DNA of 64,000 nt from Clostridium septicum (lineage in GTDB: Bacteria; Bacillota; Clostridia; Clostridiales; Clostridiaceae). The stretch lies in NCBI RefSeq assembly GCF_003606265.1, contig NZ_CP023671.1, positions 3,038,001 through 3,102,000 on the forward strand, written 5' to 3'. The notes beneath the pieces were generated by a model, which saw nothing but the letters and a program-made list of their open reading frames with translations, did no database searches and had not been told where the DNA came from. The translations under genes were made by a program, and so were the position numbers. Within the stretch, counting starts at the first letter, position 1. Each line of letters begins with the position of its first letter. Positions 18,770-28,589 of the stretch are shown here, piece after piece.

Positions 18770-18883
18770 TAAAAAATTATTGGTAAAAATGTTCAGATAA
18801 TAATAACAATATAAAAATAGTGGCAAATAATTATATATTGTGGTAAGTTAGTAATTATTAAATCAGAATCAAAGGAGAAATAT

Positions 18884-19762
18884 ATGAGGTTTAAAAAAGT
18901 ATATATAGAAACTACTAATATATGCAATTTAAGTTGTAATTTTTGTCCGAAGACAAAAAGAAAGTATAAGTTTATGAATGAAAATGAATTTTTACATATA
19001 ATAAAAGAAGTAAAACCATATACGAATTATATATATTTGCATTTAATGGGAGAACCATTTTTAAATTCTAATTTAGAAAAGTTTCTAGATATAAGCTATA
19101 AAAATGATTTAAAGGTTAATATAACAACTAATGGAACTTTAATTAATAATGTTAAAGAAATTTTATTAAAGTCAAAAGCTTTAAGACAAGTTAATATTTC
19201 ATTACATAGTTTTGAAGCTAATGATCAAGATGTTAATTTTAATGAATACCTTGAGAATATAATTAATTTTATTAATGAAGCTAACGAAAAAAGTAATATA
19301 ATATGTTCATTAAGATTGTGGAATATGGACACAGTAGAAATGAAAGCAAGTAATAGTTTAAATAATTGTATATTTAGACTATTAGAAGAAAAATTAAATT
19401 TAAATATAAGTATAAAGGAATCTTTAAAAGATAAATTAGGGATAAAGCTTAGAAAAAATTTATATCTTAATACAGCTGAAAAATTCAATTGGCCTAATAT
19501 TAATTTGTTAGAAGAGGAAGAAGAGGTTTTTTGCTATGGATTAAGAGATCAAATAGGAATATTAGTAGATGGAACAGTGGTACCATGTTGCCTTGATAGT
19601 GAGGGCAATATACCTTTAGGTAATATTTTTAATAGTTCTATGGAAAAAATAATAAATTCTGATAGAGCAATAAAAATTTATGAGGGTTTTTCAAAAAGGA
19701 AAGCAGTAGAAGATTTATGTAAAAAATGTGGATATGCTAAGAGATATAAAGTTAAGAAATAA
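18884..19762 (+). CDS. Radical SAM protein with SPASM-type C-terminus
   Basis: A 292-residue radical SAM enzyme. The N-terminal cluster motif is CNLSCNFCPK (CxxxCxxC, about residues 13-20), followed by a LHLMGEPFLN segment (the GGE-like motif that contacts SAM) and VNITTNGTLI. The C-terminus has the SPASM-like pattern CYGL..DGTVVPCCLD..GNIPLGNIF..CKKCGYAKRY, expected to bind one auxiliary iron-sulfur cluster. Such enzymes mature peptides or modify tRNA or proteins. No precursor peptide gene is evident nearby. AAAGGAG precedes the ATG. The next gene, an ArAE-type membrane protein, starts 24 bp downstream and is probably co-transcribed. Confidence 0.85.
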   Translation: MRFKKVYIETTNICNLSCNFCPKTKRKYKFMNENEFLHIIKEVKPYTNYIYLHLMGEPFLNSNLEKFLDISYKNDLKVNITTNGTLINNVKEILLKSKALRQVNISLHSFEANDQDVNFNEYLENIINFINEANEKSNIICSLRLWNMDTVEMKASNSLNNCIFRLLEEKLNLNISIKESLKDKLGIKLRKNLYLNTAEKFNWPNINLLEEEEEVFCYGLRDQIGILVDGTVVPCCLDSEGNIPLGNIFNSSMEKIINSDRAIKIYEGFSKRKAVEDLCKKCGYAKRYKVKK

Positions 19763-19786
19763 TACATATAAAATGGGGGATAGTAA

Positions 19787-20755
19787 GTGAAGTATGTTTA
19801 TAATTTAACATTTAAAATGTCAATATCAGCAACAGTAGCTTTAGCCTTAGCAGGTTTATTAAAGTTGAATTTTGCACCAGTAGCAGCAGTTATAGCTATT
19901 TTAAGTATCCAAGATACTAGAAAAAAGGCATTGATAGTAAGCAGAAATAGAATTCTAGCATGTTTAATAGGTTTAATGGTATCAGTTGTTCTTTACAAAT
20001 TATTAGGGCAAAGTCCAATGGTTTTTGGAATATTTTTAATAATATTTATACCTCTAACATCTAAGTTGAAAATAGAAGAAGGAATGATAGCTACAGTAGT
20101 TTTATCAACACACTTATTAATAGCAGAAAATATAAATCTTTATTGGATTGTAAATGAATTATTAATTATGTTAATAGGAATAGGAACAGCAGCTATTGCT
20201 AATCTTTTTATGCCATCATTAGAAGATAAATTTAAAGAGGATAAAGATTATATAGAAGAAGCTTTTAGAATTATACTATTTAAGATGTCAAAATCATTAG
20301 TTACTCATACTGTAGATGTTGATGAAGGAAAATTAATGGATGAAATAGAAGAAAAATTAACAGATAGTAAATATACTGTTTATAAGATTGTAAATAATAA
20401 ATTCTTAAAAACTAATTCTTATTATACAGATTATATAAATATGAGAATAAATCAATATGATACTATAAAGAGAATGAGATTGCATTTTGATAAGTTTTAT
20501 ATGTCTTTTAAGCAAACTACTATAATGTCTAACTTTATAAAGGAAGTAGCTAAAAATATAAAAGAAACAAATGATTGTAAAGAATTACTTAGAAAGTTAA
20601 TAATTCTTAGAAATGAATTTAAAAAAATGGATTTACCAAAAACAAGAGAAGAATTTGAAAATAGATCACAGCTATTACAACTTTTAAATGATATTGAAGA
20701 GTTCTTAGAAATAAAAAGAAACTTTGCTAAAAGCTATCTATCTGAAGAGAGTTAA
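19787..20755 (+). CDS. Aromatic acid exporter (ArAE/DUF939) family membrane protein
   Basis: A 322-residue protein. Its N-terminal half (residues 8-145) has four to six hydrophobic segments with the family motif FAPVAAVIAILSIQDTRKKA; the C-terminal half (about 150-322) is a charged helical cytoplasmic domain. This matches the ArAE_1/DUF939 family (YgaE/YqjA-like) of putative exporters; the substrate is unknown. The start is GTG, placed after GGGGGA. It probably shares a transcript with the upstream radical SAM gene. Confidence 0.85.
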   Translation: MKYVYNLTFKMSISATVALALAGLLKLNFAPVAAVIAILSIQDTRKKALIVSRNRILACLIGLMVSVVLYKLLGQSPMVFGIFLIIFIPLTSKLKIEEGMIATVVLSTHLLIAENINLYWIVNELLIMLIGIGTAAIANLFMPSLEDKFKEDKDYIEEAFRIILFKMSKSLVTHTVDVDEGKLMDEIEEKLTDSKYTVYKIVNNKFLKTNSYYTDYINMRINQYDTIKRMRLHFDKFYMSFKQTTIMSNFIKEVAKNIKETNDCKELLRKLIILRNEFKKMDLPKTREEFENRSQLLQLLNDIEEFLEIKRNFAKSYLSEES

Positions 20756-20783
20756 ATATTTACTACTAATGAAAAAGAAAATA

Positions 20784-20812
20784 TTGACAAATTAACCTTA
20801 TAGAGGTAAGAT
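20784..20812 (+). promoter_or_regulatory. Promoter of the riboflavin operon
   Basis: TTGACA at 20784-20789 and TAAGAT at 20807-20812, 17-bp spacing, about 20 bp upstream of the FMN riboswitch. Confidence 0.8.
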
Positions 20813-20833
20813 AAATTTGTAAAAGTTAATAAT

Positions 20834-20944
20834 TTTCTTCAGGGCAGGGTGGAAATCCCTACCGGCGGTAAAGCCCGCGAGCTAGTTTTAGCATGATTCG
20901 GTGAAACTCCGAAGCCGACAGTATAGTCTGGATGAAAGAAGAAA
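20834..20944 (+). ncRNA. FMN riboswitch (RFN element)
   Basis: The conserved RFN sequence blocks are all visible: CAGGGCAGGGTGGAAATCCC, ACCGGCGGTAAAGCCCGCGA, GATTCGGTGAAACTCCGAAG and CCGACAGTATAGTCTGGATG, closed by a P1 stem of TTCTTC with GAAGAA. It senses FMN and controls the ribDE-BA-H operon immediately downstream, most likely by transcription termination because a terminator follows. Confidence 0.97.
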
Positions 20945-20979
20945 TAAATTTGAAACTATGATTATTTATAGGATTATTT

Positions 20980-21016
20980 GCTCTGAACTTTTTAGGTTCA
21001 GAGCTTCTATTTTTAT
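20980..21016 (+). terminator. First leader terminator of the riboflavin operon
   Basis: GCTCTGAAC pairs with GTTCAGAGC across a 7-nt loop, followed by TTCTATTTTT. It lies 36 nt after the riboswitch and is the likely expression platform. Confidence 0.85.
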
Positions 21017-21069
21017 AAAAACAAAATATAATTTTTATAAAAGATTGTATAGATAATAGTTTAATTTTA

Positions 21070-21107
21070 GAGCCTTGAAGCATTTGTTTTCAAGGCTCTT
21101 ATTTAGT
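21070..21107 (+). terminator. Second leader hairpin before ribD
   Basis: GAGCCTTGAA pairs with TTCAAGGCTC, followed by TTATTTAGTTTTT and then directly by the ribD ribosome site. It could be a second terminator in tandem or a translational control hairpin. Confidence 0.7.
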
Positions 21108-21124
21108 TTTTAGGGGGAATAATT

Positions 21125-22225
21125 ATGGATGAGATTTTTATGAGCAGAGCTTTAGAATTAGCTAAAAAAGGAGAAGGTTATGTAAATCCTAATCCCTTAG
21201 TTGGAGCTGTAATTGTAAAGAATGGAAAAGTTATTGGAGGAGGATACCATAAGATATTTGGGAAGGAACATGCTGAAATTAATGCAATAAATAATACAAA
21301 TGAAGATTTAGCAGGAGCAATTATGTATGTAACTTTAGAGCCTTGTTGTCATTATGGGAAAACACCACCATGCGTAGAGGCAATAAAAAGACATAAAATT
21401 AAAAAAGTTGTAGTAGGAACATTAGACTTTAATCCGTTAGTAAAAGGAAAAGGGGTTAAGTTTCTTAAAGAAGAAGGTGTAGAAGTAGTTGTAGGAGTTT
21501 TAGAAGAGAAGTGTCAAAGATTAAATGAAATATTTAATCACTATATTATAAATAAACAGCCTTTTATAGCATTAAAGTGGGCTATGACAATTGATGGGAA
21601 AATAGCTACAGCTAAACATAAATCTAGGTGGATTACTAATGAGAAATCTAGAGAGTTTGTCCATAGTTTAAGAAAAAAATATAAAGGTATTATGGTAGGA
21701 ATAAATACAATATTAAAGGATAATCCAGATTTGAGATATAGAGGTGATGATATAAATGAGTATTTAAGTAATCATTTTAGAGTAGTCTTAGATAGTTCAT
21801 TAAAAATACCAATAGAGTCTCTTGTTTTGAAGAATCAAAGTAGTTCAAAAACTTTAATATTTACTACTAGATTAGCTGATAAAAATAAGAAAATTGTACT
21901 TAAAAGTAATGGTATTGAAGTTATAGAAGTAAATGATAAAAATGGACAAGTAAATTTAAAGGAAGTAATGAAAAAGTTAGGAGAAAGAAATGTAGATTCC
22001 ATTCTTGTAGAGGGCGGAGGGAACTTAAACTATTCATTTTTAGAAGAGGGATTAGTAAATAAAGTATATACATTTATAGCACCAAAAATATTTGGAGGTG
22101 AAAAAGCATTAACCCCAGTTGAAGGTCTAGGGATTAAAGAAGTAAAGGAGTCATATAATTTAAAATTTCAAGAGATTAGAAGTTTTAATGAAGACTTATT
22201 AGTTATAGGAAATTTTATTGGTTAA
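21125..22225 (+). CDS. ribD: Riboflavin biosynthesis bifunctional deaminase/reductase RibD
   Basis: A 366-residue enzyme that deaminates the pyrimidine intermediate made by GTP cyclohydrolase II and then reduces its ribosyl group. The N-terminal cytidine-deaminase-like domain (about 1-145) has the zinc motifs HAEINAI and PCCHYGKTPPC. The C-terminal reductase domain (about 146-366) has KWAMTIDGKIAT, GINTILKDNPDL and the EGGGNLNYSF motif. First gene of the operon; its transcript starts at the FMN-controlled promoter about 310 bp upstream. AGGGGGA precedes the ATG. It is 24 bp ahead of the ribE start. Confidence 0.95.
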   Translation: MDEIFMSRALELAKKGEGYVNPNPLVGAVIVKNGKVIGGGYHKIFGKEHAEINAINNTNEDLAGAIMYVTLEPCCHYGKTPPCVEAIKRHKIKKVVVGTLDFNPLVKGKGVKFLKEEGVEVVVGVLEEKCQRLNEIFNHYIINKQPFIALKWAMTIDGKIATAKHKSRWITNEKSREFVHSLRKKYKGIMVGINTILKDNPDLRYRGDDINEYLSNHFRVVLDSSLKIPIESLVLKNQSSSKTLIFTTRLADKNKKIVLKSNGIEVIEVNDKNGQVNLKEVMKKLGERNVDSILVEGGGNLNYSFLEEGLVNKVYTFIAPKIFGGEKALTPVEGLGIKEVKESYNLKFQEIRSFNEDLLVIGNFIG

Positions 22226-22249
22226 TTAATTTATATTTTGGAGGATTCA

Positions 22250-22900
22250 ATGTTTACTGGGATTATTGAAGAAATTGGAGAAGTTAAGTTTTTAGAAAAA
22301 AATGATAAATCATATAAAGTGTCTATAAAGTGTAAGAAAGTTTTAGAGGATGTAGATATAGGAGATAGTATTTCCACTAATGGAGTATGTTTAACTTTAA
22401 TTGCTAAAGAAAAGGATTTTTTTTCAGCTTATATAATGAAAGAAACTTTAGATAAAAGTAATCTGACATACTTAGATATAGGTTCAAAAGTAAATTTAGA
22501 GAGAGCTATGAAAGTTAATGACAGGTTTAATGGACATATTGTAAGTGGACATATTGATTCTATGGCTGAAATAATTAATTTTCGAAGAGAGGATAAAACT
22601 ACATGGATAACTTTAAAGGCTACAAAAGAAACAAGCAAATATATGGTTTATAAAGGATCTATAGCTATTGATGGAATAAGTTTAACAATAGCTAGACTTA
22701 AAGGTGAAACTTTTGAGATTTCATTAATTCCTCATAGTCAAAATGAAACTACACTACTTAGAAAAGCTATAGGTGAAAAAGTCAATATTGAATGCGATAT
22801 CTTAGCTAAATATTTAGAAAAGCTATATTTTTGTAAAGATATTAATGAGGAAAGTTCTAAGATTTCAAAAGGGTTTTTAAGTGAAAATGGATTTATGTAA
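22250..22900 (+). CDS. ribE: Riboflavin synthase alpha subunit RibE
   Basis: A 216-residue riboflavin synthase with the start MFTGIIEEIGEV and two tandem lumazine-binding barrels: first with GDSISTNGVCLTL and GHIVSGHIDSMA, second with GSIAIDGISLTIA and a similar C-terminal half. It converts two lumazine molecules into riboflavin and the pyrimidinedione that RibH reuses. ATG at 22250 is chosen, with GGAGG at 22240-22244; an upstream TTG at 22238 overlaps the ribosome site. Confidence 0.95.
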   Translation: MFTGIIEEIGEVKFLEKNDKSYKVSIKCKKVLEDVDIGDSISTNGVCLTLIAKEKDFFSAYIMKETLDKSNLTYLDIGSKVNLERAMKVNDRFNGHIVSGHIDSMAEIINFRREDKTTWITLKATKETSKYMVYKGSIAIDGISLTIARLKGETFEISLIPHSQNETTLLRKAIGEKVNIECDILAKYLEKLYFCKDINEESSKISKGFLSENGFM

Positions 22901-22930
22901 GAGATTTTTTTATTTATTGAAAGGTGGTGA

Positions 22931-24154
22931 GTGGGAATTTATTTTCCCAAATATATGAGTAAATTTATGACAATAGAAAAGGCTATAAAAAATATTAAAT
23001 TAGGAAAAATGATCATAGTTATAGACGATGAAGATAGAGAAAATGAAGGAGACCTAGTAATGGCGGGTGAAATGGTTACTGGAGCGGATATAAATTTTAT
23101 GGCTACACATGGTAAAGGGTTGATTTGTATGCCAATAAGCCAGGAAATAGCAAGTAATTTAGAGTTAACTCCAATGGTTGAAAATAATACAGATAATCAT
23201 GAAACAGCATTTACTGTATCTATAGATTATAAAGAAACTAGTACAGGAATATCAGCCTTTGAAAGAGCTACTACAATTCAAAATATAGTAAAAAATAATA
23301 GTAAGCCAAATGATTTCAGAAGGCCAGGGCATATTTTCCCTTTAATAGGTAAACAAGGTGGAGTTTTAAAGAGAGCAGGTCATACAGAGGCCTCTTTAGA
23401 TCTAGCTAAACTAGCAGGACTAAAAGAAGTTGGAGTTATATGTGAAATAATTAAAGATGATGGAACTATGGCAAGAACTTCAGAATTATTAGAATTTTCT
23501 AAAGAACATGGTATAGGAGTTATAACTATTAAAGATTTAATAGCTTATAGAAGTAAAAGGGAGATTTTAGTTGAAAAGATGGTAGAAACTAAAATGCCAA
23601 CAAAATATGGTGAATTTTTAGCTATTGGTTTTGTAAACAGACTTAATGGAGAGCATCATGTAGCTTTAGTTAAAGGGGATATTAAAGAGAATGATTCGGT
23701 TTTATTAAGAGTTCATTCTGAATGTTTAACAGGAGATGTTTTTGGTTCTAAAAGATGTGATTGTGGCGAACAATTTGATAGGGCTATGAAGCAAATAAGT
23801 AATGAAGGAAGTGGAATTCTTCTTTATATGAGACAAGAAGGAAGAGGGATAGGATTAATAAATAAGTTAAAAGCATATAAGCTTCAAGATGAAGGATTTG
23901 ATACAGTCGAAGCAAATTTAAAATTAGGATTTCCAGAGGATCTTAGAGATTATGGAATAGGAGCTCAAATATTAAAATTATTAGGAGTTAAAAAAATAAG
24001 GTTAATGACTAATAATCCTAAAAAAATTTCAGGGTTAGAGGGATATGGTTTAAATATTGTTGAAAGAGTACCAATTGAAATTGAAAGTAACAAAGATAAT
24101 ATATTTTATTTAAAAACTAAGAAGGAAAAAATGGAACATTTACTTAAGTTATAA
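22931..24154 (+). CDS. ribBA: Bifunctional DHBP synthase / GTP cyclohydrolase II RibBA
   Basis: A fusion of RibB (N-terminal about 200 residues, [16 protein letters not shown] and the HGKGLICMP and GHIFPL blocks) with RibA (C-terminal about 200 residues, zinc ligands in [19 protein letters not shown] and the catalytic RQEGRGIGL). It supplies both precursors of lumazine, from ribulose 5-phosphate and GTP. The start is uncertain: GTG at 22931 lies just behind AAGGTGGTGA, whereas homologues usually begin near MSKF (ATG 22955), which lacks a clear ribosome site. It is followed after 45 bp by ribH. Confidence 0.93.
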   Translation: MGIYFPKYMSKFMTIEKAIKNIKLGKMIIVIDDEDRENEGDLVMAGEMVTGADINFMATHGKGLICMPISQEIASNLELTPMVENNTDNHETAFTVSIDYKETSTGISAFERATTIQNIVKNNSKPNDFRRPGHIFPLIGKQGGVLKRAGHTEASLDLAKLAGLKEVGVICEIIKDDGTMARTSELLEFSKEHGIGVITIKDLIAYRSKREILVEKMVETKMPTKYGEFLAIGFVNRLNGEHHVALVKGDIKENDSVLLRVHSECLTGDVFGSKRCDCGEQFDRAMKQISNEGSGILLYMRQEGRGIGLINKLKAYKLQDEGFDTVEANLKLGFPEDLRDYGIGAQILKLLGVKKIRLMTNNPKKISGLEGYGLNIVERVPIEIESNKDNIFYLKTKKEKMEHLLKL

Positions 24155-24199
24155 ATAAAATTTTTATAAATTAATTTAATTTTGAAGGAGATTATTATT

Positions 24200-24664
24200 A
24201 TGAGGATAATTGAAGGGGATTTAATAGGGAAAGGGAAAAGATATGCAATTGTAGCGGCAAGATTTAATGAGTTTATAGTATCTAAATTAGTTAGTGGAGC
24301 TATAGATGCTTTTAAAAGACATGGTGTAGATGAGGATAGTATTACAGTAACTTGGGTGCCTGGTGCATTTGAAATACCATTAGTTGCAAAAAAATTGGCA
24401 CAAAGTAAAAATTATGATGCTGTAGTATGCTTAGGAGCAGTTATAAGGGGAACCACAAGTCATTATGATTATGTTTGTTCTGAGGTTTCAAAAGGAGTTG
24501 CCAATATTGGTTTAGAGACAGAAATACCAGTGATATTTGGAGTAATAACTACAGAAAATATAGAGCAAGCTATCGAAAGAGCTGGAACTAAATCTGGAAA
24601 TAAGGGATTTGATGCGGCAGTATCAGCTATAGAAATGTCTAATTTATTAGGTAAATTTAAATAA
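24200..24664 (+). CDS. ribH: 6,7-dimethyl-8-ribityllumazine synthase RibH
   Basis: A 154-residue lumazine synthase that condenses the RibD product with DHBP. Signature segments: [39 protein letters not shown] and the [11 protein letters not shown] region, with the active-site His in SHYDYV. The ATG at 24200 follows AAGGAG at 24184-24189 by 10 nt; the upstream TTG in frame overlaps it. It is the last gene of the operon. Confidence 0.96.
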   Translation: MRIIEGDLIGKGKRYAIVAARFNEFIVSKLVSGAIDAFKRHGVDEDSITVTWVPGAFEIPLVAKKLAQSKNYDAVVCLGAVIRGTTSHYDYVCSEVSKGVANIGLETEIPVIFGVITTENIEQAIERAGTKSGNKGFDAAVSAIEMSNLLGKFK

Positions 24665-24670
24665 GAGAAG

Positions 24671-24699
24671 GAAAGTGAATTCTTTTTGAATTCACTTTC
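24671..24699. repeat. Perfect hairpin after ribH without a U tract
   Basis: GAAAGTGAATTC and GAATTCACTTTC, a 12-bp perfect stem with loop TTTTT. It is followed by TAAAAAAA on the plus strand rather than T, so it is not a textbook terminator in this direction; it may still end the operon or protect its 3' end. Confidence 0.6.
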
Positions 24700-24712
24700 T
24701 AAAAAAACATAT

Positions 24713-24726
24713 TGAAAACGTTAACT
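24713..24726 (+). promoter_or_regulatory. cre-like site (CcpA) upstream of the heparinase-like gene
   Basis: TGAAAACGTTAACT matches the cre consensus TGWAANCGNTNWCA at all but the last position. It lies about 105 bp before the start codon. Confidence 0.5.
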
Positions 24727-24802
24727 TTTATTATTGTATTATATATAATTATATTATATAATTCAGATAAAGGTTAACTTTTACAGTTTAGTAAACCGAT
24801 TT
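24720..24802 (+). promoter_or_regulatory. Regulatory region with GTTAACTTTTA repeats
   Basis: GTTAACTTTTA occurs twice (24720-24730 and about 24774-24784), flanking a 30-bp AT box that contains TATAAT-type sequences. A near-palindrome GTTTAGTAAAC follows. This looks like paired operators around a promoter of the heparinase-like gene. Confidence 0.45.
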
Positions 24803-24830
24803 GAATTAATTTATTTAAGGAGGATATAAT

Positions 24831-27800
24831 ATGAGAAAAAAGTCAAAACACTTTTTAAAATTTTTAGTTTCTAGTATGGTAGTAGTATTTTTAGTGAATT
24901 TCTTTTTACCAGTAGTAAATGTGTTAGCAGAAACTAAAAAATCAGTAAATATTATTACAAATAGTGAGTACAGTGATAGTAATAATGATGGCACACCAGA
25001 GGAATGGAATTATTATGCAAAAGGAGGGAATTACATATCTTCTACTGTGACTAACATAATTAAAGACAAGCCTAGTAGCTTATTAGTACATATTACAAAT
25101 CAAGATAAAAATAATGTTATTGTTCATCAAACTGTAAAATTAACGCAAGATCTATTAGATAAAAAGTATACGTTTTCTCAATGGGTTAAAACAGAAAATT
25201 TAAAAGGTGGTACAGCAAATGTTAGATTACAAATAGTAAATAAAAGTAATCAGAAAATTGACATATTAGATTTAAATCCTAAGTTAACAGAAACAACAGA
25301 TTGGACTAAATTAGAGACTTACATAGATATTCCAAAGGAGTTAAATGGAGAAGAGGTTTATGGTTTAAAAATTGAAAATTATATATCAGCTAATACTACA
25401 GGTAAAGTATATTTTAACGATCCTGTATTAAAGGCTATAGGTGATATAAGTATTACACAACCAAATAATCCTGTAAATCCAGTTGATAGTTTAGTTAAAA
25501 ATGGAGGATATGAAAAAATAAAGAGTGATGGAGTACCAGAATCTTGGGGAGTGTGGAAAAGCACTGGAGGATTATTAGTTTCATCAGATAATAGCATTTT
25601 AAAAGAAGGTAATTCTTCTGTAAAAATAGAAAATGAAACTTTAGGAAAAAACTCAAGGGGTACATTAAATCAAATAATTAAAAATATTCCAGCAGATATG
25701 CAAAAACAATCAATTAAAATTTCTCAATGGATCAAAACAACAGGGTTTGAAGGTAAAGGTTTAAGTTTAAGATTACAGTATAAAGATACTAATGGAAATA
25801 AAATAGAGCCTATGGGAACTATAACTATAGATGCCGATAGGGATATGGATTGGAGAAATTTCGAATATATTATCGATTTACCAAAGGAAACATTAGGAAG
25901 CATAGTTTTTGAGTATTTATATGATGATAGTATTGGAACTGTTTGGGTTGATAATACTGTTGTTGAAAAATATATTAAGGTAAAAAGTATAGAAGCAAAT
26001 CCTTCTATAATTAATTTAAATGATGGAGAAGAAAAAAGTTTAAGTTTAGAATTTAATCCAGCAAATACCACTGATAAAAATGTTACTTTTGAATCATCAG
26101 ACGATTCAATTATGGCAGTTAGTGACATTGGTAATATTAGAGGAGTAAATAAAGGAGTAGCTAAATTAGTAATTACTCAAAAGAGTGAAAAAATTAAATT
26201 GGAAATACCAGTAATTGTTGGAGATACATCAGAAATTAGCATTGATAATATAAATGATATAAATATAAAAGAAGGACAAGTTGCAAGTGGTAAAATAAAA
26301 GCAAAATCTGTAAATGGAGAAATGCTTACGTATAAAGTATTAGCAAATCCATCAAATGGATCTATTAATTTAAAAGATACAGGAGAATTTGATTATTATC
26401 CAAATAAAAATTTTTATGGTAAGGATAGCTTTAGTATAGCAGTTAAAGATGAAAGTGGTAATTATGCTTTAGATCAAATAAATGTTAATATAGATAAAAT
26501 AGATAAGAGTCCTGTATTTGAAAACTTTATCATAAAGACTAATGAAAACGTTAATATTAATGGGGCATTAAATGCAATAGATCCTGAGGGTAGTTCCCTA
26601 ACTTTTAAAATATTAAAATCAACTGCAAATGGACAATTTAATATTTCAAATGGAGTTTATGTATATAAACCTAATAATAATTTTAATGGATACGATTACA
26701 TAACTATTATAGCAAGTGATAATTCTGGAAATGAAACAACAGCAGAAGGAACAATATTTGTTTCACCTTCAATTAACAATATAAAAGCAACTGTTAAAAC
26801 TGAACATCCTAGGATTTTAGCTAATCAATCTGATTTTAATAGAATAAAAAAATTAATAAATACAGATGTAAATGCTAAAGAATGGTATGGAGAATTAAAA
26901 TCTAGAATAGATAAAATTATTAATGAACCAGTAGTTCCATATAATAAACCAGATGGAGTAAGATTAAATACTTTGGCATCGAAATATATAGTTGATTTAT
27001 CATTTATGTATAAAATTACAGGGGATACAAAGTATGCAGATAGAGCTTGGAGTGAACTTGAAAATGTTGCAATCAACTATCCAGATTGGAGCCATAAACA
27101 TTTATTAGATACAGCTATGACATCTAATGGTGTAGCTATAGGTTATGATTGGTTATATGATTATTTAAATGATTCTCAAAAGAAGAGTATAGAAGATGCA
27201 ATAGTTAATAAGGCTCTAAATATTGCATTAGATCATTATAAAAAAAATGACCATCGTTTTGTTGAAGATGGATTTAATTGGAATTTTGTGTGTAATACAG
27301 GATTTTCTACTTCAGCTTTAGCAATAATGGGAGGGAATAGCACAGATCTTGCATCACAAATAATACAAGAAGCATTTAAGTCAATACAACATGGGCTTCC
27401 ACAATATGCACCAGAAGGTGATTCCATTGAGGGAATTTCATATTGGGATTATGGAACTAGATATCTTGTATATTTCTTATCAGCTGTAAGCTCAGCTATT
27501 AACAGTAATAATTTATTTATAAATGCACCAGGAATAAAAGAAACAGCTGAATATCCTATGTTTATGACAGGGAAAGCAGGAACATATAATTATTCAGATA
27601 ATGATTTAGTAAATCCTGTTGGATATTTAAATTTATGGTTTGCAAAGGAATTAAATAGACCAGAATTAACTTGGTATCATAAATTTTATATGGATCAAGT
27701 AGATTCAATAGTTAATGTATATGATTTATTATGGTATGATCCAAACTTATATAAAGGTGATGCCCCTAAGGAATTAGACAAAATGTATAAAAATCAATCT

Positions 27801-28589
27801 GTAATAACAATGAGAAAAGATTGGGGTAATAAAGAAAGTAGTTTCTTAGGTTTTAAAGGTGGATTAAATGGAGCACCACATGGGGATTTAGATATAGGTA
27901 GCTTTGTATACGATTCACTAGGTGTAAGATGGGCAATGGATTTAGGTAAGGAAAATTATAATTTACAAGGATATTGGGAAAATACCGAAAATGGTAAGAG
28001 ATGGTCATACTATAGAAAAAATGCAGAAGGTCATAATACTTTAGTAATAAATCCTTCAAAAGAGATAAATCAAGTAGTTCCAGCATATTCAGAAGTAATT
28101 GATAAAAAACTTAATGGAAAAGATGGAGGATATGGTGTATTAGATTTAACTTCAGCATATGAAAATTATGCAGTAAAGGTAAATAGAGGATTTAATTTTA
28201 TAAATAGAAATGAGCTATTAATGAGAGATGAGTTCTTATTAAAACGAGAAGGCGAAGTTATTTGGCAAATGCATACAAAGGCAGATGCTGATATTGTTGA
28301 AAATGGTAAAGCTGTTATATTAAAAGATGGAGACAATAGATTATATGTTAAACTTCTTACAAAAGGAAATTTAGAGTTTGAAGTAGTAGAGGCTAAACCT
28401 TATAAAGAGTCAATAAATCCATCAGGACAAAATCAAAATACAGGAATAAAAAAAATTATAGTAAAATCTAAGAGAAAAGAAGGAGCGATAGATGTTTGGA
28501 TGGCTCCATTTAAAGATGGCGATAGAACTCCTAATAATGCTCCTGAAGTAAAGAAATTAGCTGATTGGGGAGAATATTATTCAAATTAA
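24831..28589 (+). CDS. Secreted multi-domain heparinase II/III family lyase
   Basis: A 1252-residue exported protein. Signal peptide about 1-34 (ends NVLAET). Two carbohydrate-binding-like beta-sandwich modules (about 35-205 and 215-390; both end in a VYFNDP / VWVDNT motif, as in CBM4/9-type modules), a bacterial Ig-like domain (about 392-470) and two cadherin-like Big_9 repeats (about 475-655, FDYYPNKNFYGKDSF and YVYKPNNNFNGYDY). The C-terminal half is a lyase: an alpha-helical toroid starting HPRILANQSDFNRIKKL, then a Hepar_II_III beta domain with GGLNGAPHGDLDIGSFVYDSLG. Homologues cleave acidic glycosaminoglycan or alginate-like uronic polymers by beta-elimination. No LPXTG motif, so it is released. 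It has a cre-like site upstream. The exact substrate is unknown. Confidence 0.88.
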   Translation: MRKKSKHFLKFLVSSMVVVFLVNFFLPVVNVLAETKKSVNIITNSEYSDSNNDGTPEEWNYYAKGGNYISSTVTNIIKDKPSSLLVHITNQDKNNVIVHQTVKLTQDLLDKKYTFSQWVKTENLKGGTANVRLQIVNKSNQKIDILDLNPKLTETTDWTKLETYIDIPKELNGEEVYGLKIENYISANTTGKVYFNDPVLKAIGDISITQPNNPVNPVDSLVKNGGYEKIKSDGVPESWGVWKSTGGLLVSSDNSILKEGNSSVKIENETLGKNSRGTLNQIIKNIPADMQKQSIKISQWIKTTGFEGKGLSLRLQYKDTNGNKIEPMGTITIDADRDMDWRNFEYIIDLPKETLGSIVFEYLYDDSIGTVWVDNTVVEKYIKVKSIEANPSIINLNDGEEKSLSLEFNPANTTDKNVTFESSDDSIMAVSDIGNIRGVNKGVAKLVITQKSEKIKLEIPVIVGDTSEISIDNINDINIKEGQVASGKIKAKSVNGEMLTYKVLANPSNGSINLKDTGEFDYYPNKNFYGKDSFSIAVKDESGNYALDQINVNIDKIDKSPVFENFIIKTNENVNINGALNAIDPEGSSLTFKILKSTANGQFNISNGVYVYKPNNNFNGYDYITIIASDNSGNETTAEGTIFVSPSINNIKATVKTEHPRILANQSDFNRIKKLINTDVNAKEWYGELKSRIDKIINEPVVPYNKPDGVRLNTLASKYIVDLSFMYKITGDTKYADRAWSELENVAINYPDWSHKHLLDTAMTSNGVAIGYDWLYDYLNDSQKKSIEDAIVNKALNIALDHYKKNDHRFVEDGFNWNFVCNTGFSTSALAIMGGNSTDLASQIIQEAFKSIQHGLPQYAPEGDSIEGISYWDYGTRYLVYFLSAVSSAINSNNLFINAPGIKETAEYPMFMTGKAGTYNYSDNDLVNPVGYLNLWFAKELNRPELTWYHKFYMDQVDSIVNVYDLLWYDPNLYKGDAPKELDKMYKNQSVITMRKDWGNKESSFLGFKGGLNGAPHGDLDIGSFVYDSLGVRWAMDLGKENYNLQGYWENTENGKRWSYYRKNAEGHNTLVINPSKEINQVVPAYSEVIDKKLNGKDGGYGVLDLTSAYENYAVKVNRGFNFINRNELLMRDEFLLKREGEVIWQMHTKADADIVENGKAVILKDGDNRLYVKLLTKGNLEFEVVEAKPYKESINPSGQNQNTGIKKIIVKSKRKEGAIDVWMAPFKDGDRTPNNAPEVKKLADWGEYYSN

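Larger units (their letters stand above)
18517..18883. other. Intergenic region holding a candidate RNA gene
   Basis: 367 bp between divergent genes. It contains a complete minus-strand unit of promoter, structured segment and terminator (described separately). The remaining part at 18770-18883 is AT-rich and should hold the promoter of the radical SAM gene, for which I see no convincing -35/-10 pair. Confidence 0.6.

Noticed and set aside
24671..24699. Standard intrinsic terminator of the riboflavin operon
   Set aside because: A perfect stem is present, but the sequence after it is A-rich rather than T-rich on the plus strand, so it is listed as a repeat.
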